64,000 nt of DNA from Pseudomonas sp. GTDB taxonomy: Bacteria > Pseudomonadota > Gammaproteobacteria > Pseudomonadales > Pseudomonadaceae. The stretch is from NCBI RefSeq assembly GCF_030150285.1, contig NZ_JASLGE010000074.1, positions 1 to 64,000 on the forward strand. The letters run 5' to 3'. Positions 37,406 through 45,109 of the stretch are shown one piece after another. How positions within the stretch are numbered: position 1 is the stretch's first letter; each line of letters starts with the position of its first letter. Position numbers and translations under genes: made by a program. Under the pieces are notes generated by a model. That model did not search any database. It was not told the origin of the DNA and saw only the letters and a program-made list of their open reading frames with translations.

Positions 37406-37430
37406 GGTTTTTCTCCCGTAGACGGGACAA

Positions 37431-37454
37431 ATTTACTCCCACATTTACTCCCAC
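37431..37454. repeat. Tandem 12-base repeat beside the integrase start
   Basis: ATTTACTCCCAC occurs twice in direct succession. It lies about 25 bases upstream of the integrase start and 130 bases from the att core. Tandem short repeats in this position are typical arm-type integrase binding sites. A second tandem 12-mer with a similar pattern lies on the other side of the core. Confidence 0.6.
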
Positions 37455-37583
37455 AAAAGCCCTGTATAGTGATGGATTTGAGTGGATGTCCTCAGATTTA
37501 AAAAGTTGCTAAAGCTTTGTATTAAAAGGGATATAGGCAATTTTTATTCTATAGACGTCCACTGAAATATGTTGTTAAACAGA

Positions 37584-37627
37584 TGGGGTGCTAGGGGTCG
37601 AGTGTTCGAATCACTCCGTCCCGACCA
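37584..37627 (+). other. att site: 3' half of a tRNA-Pro gene
   Basis: The sequence can be folded as the 3' part of a tRNA. It starts in the anticodon loop (TGGGG, anticodon GGG in register) and continues with the stem side GCTAG. The T-arm is GAGTG-TTCGAAT-CACTC (37600-37616), followed by acceptor strand CGTCCCG, discriminator A and CCA at 37625-37627. The 5' half is missing: upstream is integrase-leader sequence. This is what is left at the far end after integration into a tRNA 3' end. The intact tRNA should lie at the other island boundary, and I do not see it in this window. Confidence 0.75.
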
Positions 37628-37643
37628 TATTTTTCAATGACTT

Positions 37644-37671
37644 AGCCCAACTTTCGCGAGTTGGGCTTTTT
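37644..37671 (+). terminator. Intrinsic terminator downstream of the tRNA fragment
   Basis: AGCCCAAC and GTTGGGCT form a perfect 8-base stem with an 8-base loop, followed by TTTTT. It lies 16 bases after the tRNA CCA end and was probably the terminator of the original tRNA gene. Confidence 0.85.
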
Positions 37672-37684
37672 CATGTCTGAGAAA

Positions 37685-37708
37685 AGACCCCTACTAAGAC
37701 CCCTACTA
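37685..37708. repeat. Tandem 12-base repeat on the right side of the att core
   Basis: AGACCCCTACTA occurs twice in direct succession, 58 bases right of the tRNA end. On the minus strand it reads GTAGGGGTCTTA-like. It shares the pattern GTxGGxGT with the left repeat pair (GTGGGAGTAAAT). This suggests arm sites of a second, related integrase whose gene is no longer here. Confidence 0.5.
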
Positions 37709-37889
37709 GCTCATGGGCTGTTATGAACTCTAGGTTCTGCCGCACTTTCGCGGTCATAGCCCCCCTGAATAGGGAGGTGAGCTGTCGATGAAGATTGATG
37801 TTGGCTGCCGTTCATCATTGAGACTTGAAGGCAGTCGTCTTGAAAATTACTATCTATTGGTAATCAGGCGCATCACATGGGAGAACCGC

Positions 37890-38153
37890 ATGTCCACCAG
37901 CGTTGTCTTGAGTCCGCACTTTGAGGCCTTTGTGCAGCAGCAGTTGGCCTCGGGGCGTTTCAACAACACCAGTGAGGTCATTCGGGCAGGCTTGCGTCTG
38001 CTGGAAGAGCAGCAGCAACAATTCGCGACCAGGACGCTGGAGTTGAAGGCGGCCTTGGCCGAGGGCATGCAAAGCGGGCAGCCGCGACCTGCTGACGAGG
38101 TCTTCGAGGAGATCGAAGCGCAGGTGCGTGAGTTGGCCAAGTCGAGAGGCTGA
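37890..38153 (+). CDS. parD: ParD-type antitoxin
   Basis: From the ATG at 37890 (GGGAGAA upstream) the protein has 87 residues. It begins with the ribbon-helix-helix fold of ParD/CopG antitoxins (MSTSVVLSPHFEAFVQQQL, then NNTSEVIRAGLRLLEE). The C-terminal part, which wraps the toxin, is acidic and ends QVRELAKSRG. It is five bases from the toxin gene. The antitoxin is expected to repress its own operon. The pair probably stabilises the conjugative element whose remains follow. A longer frame upstream to 37788 is not supported by a ribosome site. Confidence 0.88.
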   Translation: MSTSVVLSPHFEAFVQQQLASGRFNNTSEVIRAGLRLLEEQQQQFATRTLELKAALAEGMQSGQPRPADEVFEEIEAQVRELAKSRG

Positions 38154-38158
38154 CGGTC

Positions 38159-38449
38159 ATGAAGTTGCAGATCTCGCCGCGTGCCGCGCGTGATTTGCAA
38201 GAGATCGCGCTGTACATCGCTCAGGACAATCCCCAGCGCGCCATGAGCTTCATCGGTGAATTGCGGGAGAGGTGTCTACGAGTGGCGGAATCGCCTTTGG
38301 CTTATCGCAGCCGTCGCGAACTCGGTACAAATTTGCGCTCCTGCACCTACGGTCGCTACGTCTTGTTTTTTGAGTGCACTGACCAGGCTGTGACCATCGT
38401 CCGAGTGCTGCATGCGTCTCGTGATCTGCACCAACAATTCAAGGCCTGA
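38159..38449 (+). CDS. parE: ParE/RelE-family toxin
   Basis: The 96-residue protein has the ParE pattern: KLQISPRAARDLQEIALYIAQDNP, then GELRERCLRVAESP and the C-terminal RSCTYGRYVLFFECTDQAVTIVRVLHASRD. ParE toxins block DNA gyrase; RelE members cleave mRNA on the ribosome. The YIAQDNPQRA helix and the C-terminal HASRD tail favour ParE. It is coupled to the antitoxin gene upstream. Full length, with no damage seen. Confidence 0.88.
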   Translation: MKLQISPRAARDLQEIALYIAQDNPQRAMSFIGELRERCLRVAESPLAYRSRRELGTNLRSCTYGRYVLFFECTDQAVTIVRVLHASRDLHQQFKA

Positions 38450-38632
38450 TGAGGAAAAGGTGAGCTGCCTCACGCTGAAATTGCTATGGGGGTCACCAAT
38501 TTTGTAACTCAATATGAGTTCGCTGGAACCCCTGTTGTGACCGTCGTATAAAGCGCCAATGGCAGATGTATCTTCCATCGATCGAGTGGTACCTGCAGGC
38601 GTAGCCTGGAGGCTGTCGTGCGGAGGTGTGCG

Positions 38633-38953
38633 ATGCGCAAAGTTGTCTTCTTCAGCTTCATCCTGCTGGGTGGTTGTGCGGGTTACCTGTGGGGTTTGCA
38701 TGACGATTGGCCAACCCGGTTGGTGATGATGGGGGGTTCTCTCTTGGTTGCTGCTGCAATTGGTGGGGCGCTGTCTAGCGCTGGGAAGCAACGGCGTGAT
38801 GCTCCTCTGCTGAAAAGAGATGATTTCTCTCGTCTGCCAAGTGGAGCGGGCACCGATGTTGATGATCTTGTCGCCAACTATTGGCGTGACGAAGGTTACC
38901 CTCCGTTCAACAAACCCACCGAGTATGAGCATGTGTCCGGCAAGAAGACCTGA
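38633..38953 (+). CDS. Small membrane protein of the conjugative element
   Basis: The ATG at 38633 with GGAGGTGTG upstream is preferred over an ATG five codons earlier. The 106-residue protein starts MRKVVFFSFILLGGCAGYLW, which could be a lipoprotein signal (LGGC) or a first membrane helix. A second hydrophobic segment follows (MMGGSLLVAAAIGGAL) and then a soluble tail (VANYWRDEGYPPFNKP). Genes of this kind lie next to traG in integrative conjugative elements. Here it converges on the traG fragment, 35 bases apart. Function unknown. Confidence 0.6.
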   Translation: MRKVVFFSFILLGGCAGYLWGLHDDWPTRLVMMGGSLLVAAAIGGALSSAGKQRRDAPLLKRDDFSRLPSGAGTDVDDLVANYWRDEGYPPFNKPTEYEHVSGKKT

Positions 38954-38988
38954 CGAGACAGGTTGAGCCGCACTTGCGGGTTCTGATG

Positions 38989-41010
38989 CTATTTTTTGAA
39001 TGCACCTTTCACCGCATCTTTGGCGCTATCAAAAGTGCTGCTTGCATCTTTCCCCACTTGCTTCGCCGTTTGGCCCATCAATGATTTTTCCGATGCCAAC
39101 GTGCCATCTTCGTTTTGATCGAGCCGAGCCTTCGCATCGAACTGTTCGCGCTCGACTTGAGTCGCTTCCCTTAGTTGATCCGCACGCTCCTTGATGTCAT
39201 GCCGCGCCGGAGAGGCCGGTAGCGTAGGTGCCTCCGGGATATCTTGTGGCGTTGAGGACACTTGGCTGCGCCCGCGGCCAAACGCGGCATCGACACTTGG
39301 ATTGAGTGTGCCCACGCCCCTTTGCGCTTGGTGTTGCTCGCGGGCTTGCTCGAAGGAGTAGGGCAGAGCCGTCCCGCCAGAAATTCCCCGATTCGGCGAC
39401 AGCCCTTGGCGCGCCAGTTCGGCATCCATCAGTACGCGGGCCGATGCGCTGTCGCCGCCGTACTGCTCGGCGTAACGCATGAACATCTCCCTGTTGTGCG
39501 GATCCTGGGCGATGTCGATGGCGATGGATTCGCCTTTTTCATAAGCGGCTGACATACGCTCGGCATAGGCGGAGCGTTCAGTCAGACTGGCATGGGCTTG
39601 CTCTGCATAAGACGTGGTTGCACTCAGGCGAGCGCCTATCTCGTTGGCACTGCTTGCGTCGTCACTCACCGTGGCGAAGTAGCTCTGGTCGCGCGACACC
39701 TGATCACCGAACTTTTTGAACGCGTCCAGCTGTTCTTGACTCATGCTGGCGAGCGCTTTTTGTTCCTGCGCAGACAGCCCCGATTGGTAGGATTTGTCCG
39801 CTTTGGCATCGGCACTCAGCCCTGCGAAGGAGGATTTGATGCCGATTGATGCTGCGGCGCCGAAGGCAATGTTCGCAACTTGAGATTGGCTCAGCCCCGT
39901 ATTACGCGCGATGTTCTGTGAGATCTGATCCAGCTGGCTCAGGCTCTGGCCGGTCTGTTCAAAGCTGCTGCCGCTGGTGCCAGTTGAGTGCCGGCCGCTC
40001 TTCAACGTCGTCAGCCCGCGGCTGAAGGCCTCGGTCAGCACGGCGGCCCGCTCCCGATTGGCGGTCACTGACTCGCTGTAGGCCGCGTCCACCTGGCGGC
40101 TGGCTTCGCTGACATCGTTTTCCGAGACCTTGGCCGAGACCACGCGCGAGGCGAAGCCCTGGTTGCGCAGCAGGCTGGCGGCCATGCGGCCGGTCAAGGC
40201 GTTGGCCGAGAAGGTGTTGCCGCTCAGGTCGTTCTGCCAGGTGCTCATGAAGGCGGAGCTGCGGTTCGGGGCCAGATGCACCTGATCCATGCCGACATTG
40301 CCCAGGCTGGTATTGCCAGCAGCGGCGGCGCTGGTGCCGGTCAGCATGCCCTGCAGGCCGGACAGCCCGCCGACCAGCGCCATGCCCAGATGGTCCATGC
40401 GCTTGACTGCGGCCCAGGCGATCAACGGGATGCTCAGCACCATGTAGCCGACGATGGCCTCCCCGGAAATGCTCCGTGAATACACCGTCGAGGCGGTCTG
40501 CAGGGTCAGCCCTTTCAGGCCACCGCCCAGGTCGGCAGCGGCGGCGAGGTCGTAGGCCGCGTAGATCGTGGCCATGTAGTTGAGCACCGCATACAGCGGC
40601 GGCCACAGCTGGATCCAGATCAGTACGCTGATATAACCCTTGAACACCAGCAGAGTCTCGCGCCCGCCGGTCAGCAGCATCAACAGCACCAGGATCGGAA
40701 ACAGCGCGTACATCAGCGCTTCGATGATGTTGCGCATCATCGGCAGGGTCTGCTCGGCGATCTTGCCGGCGTTGAGCCAGGCGGCGTTCTGCTGGGCCAC
40801 GGCTTGTGCCCGACCCACGGCGAGCACCATGGCCGCCGGGTCGTTGGCCTTCTGGCCGCTGATCTTGGCGCTGTCCTCGATGGCGTTGAGCACGGCGTTC
40901 TGGCGGATGATGCTCGCCGCAGTCGCTGAAGCGGTGGCGATCCGGTTCTTCAGGTAGGCCTGCTGGATCTGGGGCGCAATCACGCCCGCGCTGCCAGGGA
41001 CCACGTCCGG
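38989..41010 (-). pseudogene. traG: Conjugal transfer gene traG, 5'-truncated
   Basis: About 670 codons of the C-terminal part of an F-type TraG remain. Recognisable parts are the membrane helices (LMYALFPILVLLMLLTGG, LIWIQLWPPLYAVLNYM), the conserved RMDHLGMALVGGLSGLQGM, and a long Ser/Ala/Gln-rich periplasmic tail. TraG normally has about 900-1100 residues and acts in pilus assembly and mating-pair stabilisation. The open frame has no proper start. Around 41005 its frame meets the end of a TraF-type peptidase reading in another frame, so the N-terminal third has been deleted. Confidence 0.8.
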
Positions 41011-41230
41011 CCTGCAGCCAGGCCACCCGATAAGGCAGGCTCGGGGTCCAGTTGAACAGCAGCGGCAGGTGTGGGGTCGGGTCGACCAGCAGGCGCAGAT
41101 ACGCCAGCGTCCAGATCAGCAGCAGCGGCCCGTACAGCTACCAACGCTGGCGCAGTTCGTCGCGCCAGACGTCGACGTAGCGGCGGCAGACGCCCGCCCG
41201 CGGGATGGGGCGCATCGGGAGCCGATTCAT
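41005..41230 (-). pseudogene. Remnant of an S26-type conjugative signal peptidase gene
   Basis: Starting at an ATG at 41230 that overlaps the end of the upstream fragment (ATGA), the reading goes MNRLPMR through VDVWRDELRQRW. It hits a TAG at 41140 and continues in the same frame with LYGPLLLIWTLAYLRLL and FNWTPSLPYRVAWL. This is the N-terminus of the plasmid-type S26 peptidase that matures pilin-related proteins. The catalytic part is gone, because the frame runs into traG sequence near 41005. The TAG probably replaces a tyrosine codon. Confidence 0.6.
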
Positions 41231-41500
41231 GGTGGCGTCACCTTGCGCTGCAGCTCGCCGGTCAGGTCGTGCAGGCGGCAACTCGTCCAGGGCCACGCTA
41301 AGCCGTTGGGCAAACGCCGTGACCTGTTCCAGCGCGGCGTCACGCTCGCGGTCCGTGCGCGCCTCGGCCACTTTCCGAGTAAACGCCGCCTCCTGCTCAC
41401 GGTAGACCTCGGCAAGGTCGATCATGCTGATGCTCAGCGCCGGTGCCACCCAGAGTCGGTGATAGAGCAGCAGCGCCACGGCCACCCACAGGTCATGGCA
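41227..41500 (-). pseudogene. Remnant of an F-type TrbI-like transfer gene
   Basis: The frame HDLWVAVALLLYHRLWVAPALS gives a membrane helix. It continues with IDLAEVYREQEAAFTRKVAEA and AQRLSVALDELPP, the layout of small F-type TrbI proteins. The expected end (LHDLTGELQRKVTPP, stopping at 41227) is in another frame, so an internal deletion of the gene's second half has shifted it. No start codon is left. It precedes the S26 peptidase remnant, as in F-type transfer operons. Confidence 0.5.
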
Positions 41501-41523
41501 GCAGCCCTTGATGGCGCAGCCGC

Positions 41524-41794
41524 ACTGTGCTTATCTCTTAGTCACCCGCCGAGGCAATCGCATGAAGGTGTTGGTGCACAGTAGAGTGAACTGTTGGCCG
41601 AAGAGTGCGTTGAGCGGCAACGGGAGGTGGCCGGTCAAGACCAACACATCCCAGCGGTATAAATTGGACGGCGTTTCCGTACCCGACCAGCGTTCCGCGT
41701 GAAGTTAGTCTAGTGTTGATTCCAGCGAGTGCAGGTGTGTGTCACTATTAATGACCGGCGCGGGTGTGCTCATCGGCTTTGATATCCATTTCAT
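41524..41794 (-). pseudogene. Unrecognised remnant beginning with a 29-codon ORF and strong ribosome site
   Basis: An ATG at 41794 has AGGAGGAAGCGT directly upstream, the best ribosome site of the region. It opens a 29-codon frame (MKWISKPMSTPAPV...) that stops at 41705. The same frame then stays open for 57 more codons (including GTETPSNLYRWDVLVL) to about 41534. A single nonsense change could therefore have split a longer gene. It is upstream of, and on the same strand as, the transfer remnants and divergent from tssA. I do not recognise it. It may instead be a real short leader peptide. Confidence 0.35.
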
Positions 41795-41942
41795 ACGCTT
41801 CCTCCTACGACTAAACGAAAGTTTTTGGTGCGGGCTTGTCTGGCGAAAAAAACACAGTGATTATTATCGCGCGTAGTTTCTGGTCGGGTATCGTAGTGTA
41901 ATAATTGACTTCAGAATGATTGTATCATTGGCAGGGGGTTTA

Positions 41943-43007
41943 GTGTCTGATCTTGAAATTTTATTATGTCCGATAAACAGCCTACAGAGTTCTGGGAAGG
42001 ATCTTACATACTCATCTGAGTTTGATGATATACAAAAACTCCGAGAGTTTGATGATCCTACTTTAGAGCAAGGTGAGTGGGTTGCTGATCTTAAAGTTGC
42101 CAACTGGCCGGAAGTTGTTAAACGATGTTCGAAACTGTTGCGAGAGGACAGTAAAGACCTGCGTGTTGCGGGGTGGTTGACGGAGGGCTGGGTGTATACC
42201 CAAGGGTTCTCGGGGCTGGGTCAAGGTTACAATTTGATTGCAAGCTTGGTTGAGCGGTACTGGGACGACCTGTTCCCTGTCATCGAAGAGGGTGATGTCG
42301 AGCAGCGGGTTGGTTGCCTGGCGTGGGTGCTTAAGCAAAGCTTGCGTTGGGTGGGGACGGTCCCCGTGGTGGATGATGGTGTGCACTCGTACACGCTGTC
42401 TGACTATGCCGTAGCCCACCAGCGTTCTGGCGCTGCGCGTCTGGGAGATTGCGAGCATATAACACTGGAGCAAATAGAGCGTGCCAGGGCTGCTACGCCG
42501 GTTGCGTTCTATCAGCACCAATGGCTTGCGATACAGCAAACTGGCGTTGCGCTGAGGCGCTTGGAACACGAGGTAGAGGCTCGATTGGGTGATCAGGCAC
42601 CCAGGTTTGCGTCCATTCGTGAGGCGTTGGACGCAGCCGGCAGCAGTATTCAGCGGTTTGCCAAGGAGGCGGGTGTCGATGTGCGTAGCGGGGAGGCATC
42701 TGCGGTTTCAGCGTCAGAGCAGCCACCCGCAAGTCAGTTGCTGTCGCCCAGAGCCGTACCGTCTGTGATCAGTGCCCAGGCTGGTATCGCTTCGCGTGAG
42801 GAGGCACTCAGTCGGCTGCGTGAAGTAGCGCACTACTTCCGGCAGGCGGAACCCCACAGCCCGGTGGCTTATATGGCGGATCAGGCCGCGCAGTGGGGTG
42901 AAATGCCGTTGCATGAGTGGCTTAAGATTGTGCTGAAGGATGATGCTGCATTGGTTCGCCTGGAGCAGGTGCTAGGGGTGGTTAAAGTCGCCGGAAGTGG
43001 CGGCTGA
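41943..43007 (+). CDS. tssA: Type VI secretion protein TssA
   Basis: I prefer the GTG at 41943, which has GGGGG in front and gives the family opening SDLEILLCPI. An ATG nine codons earlier lacks a site. The 354-residue product has the ImpA-N domain: SSEFDDIQKLREFDDP, then GEWVADLKVANWPEVV, LREDSKDLRVAGWLTEGW and WDDLFPVIE. It has a C-terminal helical part with EALSRLREVAHYFRQAEPHSP. TssA caps or primes the T6SS sheath and baseplate. It stands first in the rightward T6SS genes, separated from the next by a gene on the other strand. Confidence 0.9.
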   Translation: MSDLEILLCPINSLQSSGKDLTYSSEFDDIQKLREFDDPTLEQGEWVADLKVANWPEVVKRCSKLLREDSKDLRVAGWLTEGWVYTQGFSGLGQGYNLIASLVERYWDDLFPVIEEGDVEQRVGCLAWVLKQSLRWVGTVPVVDDGVHSYTLSDYAVAHQRSGAARLGDCEHITLEQIERARAATPVAFYQHQWLAIQQTGVALRRLEHEVEARLGDQAPRFASIREALDAAGSSIQRFAKEAGVDVRSGEASAVSASEQPPASQLLSPRAVPSVISAQAGIASREEALSRLREVAHYFRQAEPHSPVAYMADQAAQWGEMPLHEWLKIVLKDDAALVRLEQVLGVVKVAGSGG

Positions 43008-43027
43008 TCCTTCGGTTTTCTGGATGT

Positions 43028-43750
43028 TTAAGGTGAGGTGCATAAGCTTGCTGAGCCAGGAAGGTCGGCGCAAATGCGTTCGCGGCAGTGAATGCCTGCT
43101 TCGGTATTGGCGGCAGGGCATGCATTGATCCGGTCTTGCAGGGTTTTGCGCGTAGGGGTTGGCAGGGCGGTGTCCGGGCTTTCGATGTAGTGCATCAGCG
43201 CGACCAGTACGTCGATATCGCTGGCTCGAGGCGCAGCGATGGTTTTGCTCGTGGGAGACGTAGCCGTGGTTCTCTGGACGGGCTGTGTAGGCACTGCTTT
43301 TTCGAGCTTTTCGGGTGTTGGGACGCTGGTGGCGAGAGTGTCATTGAGGTTCGCGTGCTGTTCAGGAGCCTCGCTGAAGATTTGAGCGGGCTCACTGATC
43401 GGTTGCATAGGCGGCTGCCCGGCCGTCGGCGGCGAGATGCCAGTGGTTGCTGGCGGGACGATCGCATTCCTGGCGGCAGGAGTCTGTGCGGTACTTTCAG
43501 TGGTCTGGGGGGGTGAATCCAGCACCCATGCAGACCCCGTTGCCAATGTGAGCAAGATGATGCTCAGCCAGATGAACAGTGTCTTGGCGGAGTGGCTGCT
43601 GGGCTGATCGGCAGGGTTGATTGAGCGAATGTCGAGTGGGTTGCTGTCTTGAGTGTCCGCCAACAAGCTCGGTGCCTTTGAATGTGCGTTACTTGATGTC
43701 ACAGCATCTTCTTCCGATGTTTGGCGGTGATTTCGCCAGTGAAATGGCAT
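43028..43750 (-). CDS. T6SS-linked single-pass membrane protein
   Basis: The 240-residue protein has a short cytoplasmic part, one membrane helix (TLFIWLSIILLTLATGSAWV, about residues 56-75) and a long low-complexity periplasmic linker rich in Pro, Thr and Ala. It ends in a small cysteine-containing domain (RINACPAANTEAGIHCRERICADLPGSA), with four Cys that could form two disulfides. It lies on the opposite strand between tssA and the TagX-like gene. I do not recognise a family. Its Pro/Thr linker suggests a periplasmic reach toward the cell wall. Confidence 0.6.
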   Translation of the reverse strand: MPFHWRNHRQTSEEDAVTSSNAHSKAPSLLADTQDSNPLDIRSINPADQPSSHSAKTLFIWLSIILLTLATGSAWVLDSPPQTTESTAQTPAARNAIVPPATTGISPPTAGQPPMQPISEPAQIFSEAPEQHANLNDTLATSVPTPEKLEKAVPTQPVQRTTATSPTSKTIAAPRASDIDVLVALMHYIESPDTALPTPTRKTLQDRINACPAANTEAGIHCRERICADLPGSASLCTSP

Positions 43751-43869
43751 GCGCTGAATGTGCGGGGTGAAAAGTTGGATGGACGCAAACTATTACCAAG
43801 AATTTAGGCGTACCTATATTTAATTTTCAATGCTGTCATTTTGCTAGTGCTTTAGGGGATGTTCACCCT

Positions 43870-44775
43870 TTGGCGCTGGAGTTCGTAATTTTTTTGAGGT
43901 GGGTTGTATACTTCATGCTATTAATCGTGGTTTCTTGCTTGGCTGCAAGTGCGTTTTTTTATTTGTGGTGGTTGTTATTCCCTGAGCGCGTATCGGTTTA
44001 TCGGAAGTCAATGGCTGGCTTCTTTAAGTTGTGTAGGAAGTTTCTCCTTGTATGGTTTGGAAGTTCTGTTGCTGTCTCGAACAGTAGCGTTGTTCGTCTT
44101 GGCGTTGGTTGTCGGCGTTGGTTATCGCCGCTGGCTCATTATCAGCGCCTCTTATGGCTGATGCTGCTCCTGTTGCTGATGCCGCCAGTATTGGTATTCA
44201 GCTTACGGGGAACGGTGGAGCTCGAAGGGTACGGTCGTGATGTTCATCGTGGAGTGGCACCCAGTTTGATTGCAGAGCTGTTGCGGGGGGAACGGTTAGT
44301 ACCGCCCCGCGCGCTGCCGCCGGAGGTGTTCACTTCACGAGAGGTGGAGCGAATTCGACCTCGCACCGGTGCGGCTGACCGGTCCTGGGACAAGATGGGC
44401 ACCGATTTCGTACAGCGTTTGCTGGTGGTCTACAAGGTGATGCTGGAGCGTCACGGCTACGAAATGGTGTTGCTTGAGGGCTATCGCAGTCCAGAGCGTC
44501 AAAACGATCTTGGCCTCTTGCCCGGTACGACCAATGCCAAGGCTTGGCAGAGCTACCACCAATACGGCCTGGCGGCGGACAGCGCATTTTTGCGCGAGGG
44601 TAAGTTGGTGATTACCGAGAAAGACCCCTGGGCCATGCGCGGTTACGAGTTGTACGGGCAGGTGGCTGAAGAGTTGGGTTTGACTTGGGGCGGCCGTTGG
44701 AAGTTGATGGATTTTGGGCATGTGGAACTGCGCAGTGCTGGCCGCGTGCCGTCATTGGCCCGATCTACGCCTTAA
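43870..44775 (+). CDS. M15-family peptidase with membrane anchor, TagX-like
   Basis: The 301-residue protein has two N-terminal hydrophobic segments and a C-terminal M15/VanY-type domain: LLEGYRSPERQNDL, SYHQYGLAADSAF and MDFGHVEL. His and Asp in HQYGLAAD and His in GHVEL are the zinc ligands. In Acinetobacter the T6SS gene tagX encodes an L,D-endopeptidase of this design that opens peptidoglycan for assembly. The first codon is uncertain: TTG at 43870 with AGGGGA some 12 bases away, or ATG at 43915. It is the first gene of the rightward run to tagN. Confidence 0.75.
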   Translation: MALEFVIFLRWVVYFMLLIVVSCLAASAFFYLWWLLFPERVSVYRKSMAGFFKLCRKFLLVWFGSSVAVSNSSVVRLGVGCRRWLSPLAHYQRLLWLMLLLLLMPPVLVFSLRGTVELEGYGRDVHRGVAPSLIAELLRGERLVPPRALPPEVFTSREVERIRPRTGAADRSWDKMGTDFVQRLLVVYKVMLERHGYEMVLLEGYRSPERQNDLGLLPGTTNAKAWQSYHQYGLAADSAFLREGKLVITEKDPWAMRGYELYGQVAEELGLTWGGRWKLMDFGHVELRSAGRVPSLARSTP

Positions 44776-44821
44776 CCCCTGAGCAGATGCACGACTGCAA
44801 AGGCACACTTGGAGAACGAAG

Positions 44822-45082
44822 ATGACGCGACCTTTGATTGTAAAAGGGGATATGACCAGTCACGGCGGGATGGTGATGGAGGCTAGTGACCATTCGACGA
44901 TCAACGACAAGGGCATTGCCCGCGTCGGCGATCTGGTGGCTTGCCTCGTCCATGGGCCCACGGTGATTGCGACGGGGGATGCTGACTATGAGGTGGACGG
45001 TAAAGCGTCAGCTCGAGACGGTGATGTCACTTCGTGTGGTGCCGTGTTAATCGCAGGCCAATCCACAACATACAGGCCGTAA
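44822..45082 (+). CDS. PAAR-domain spike protein
   Basis: The 86-residue protein is a minimal PAAR domain: IVKGDMTSHGGMVMEAS, then IARVGDLVACLVHGPTVIATGD and ASARDGDVTSCGAVLIAG. It should form the sharp cone, with one bound metal, that sits on the VgrG trimer. There is no C-terminal toxin. Effectors would therefore bind it non-covalently or ride on VgrG. A GGAGAA site precedes the ATG. It sits 46 bases after the TagX-like gene. Confidence 0.9.
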   Translation: MTRPLIVKGDMTSHGGMVMEASDHSTINDKGIARVGDLVACLVHGPTVIATGDADYEVDGKASARDGDVTSCGAVLIAGQSTTYRP

Positions 45083-45109
45083 ATGTAGGGCTAGCAGGAA
45101 TGGAATCTG

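Noticed and set aside
41138..41485. A single intact gene over the transfer remnant
   Set aside because: The apparent open frame joins the trbI-like part to the start of the peptidase through a frame change; it is not one real protein.
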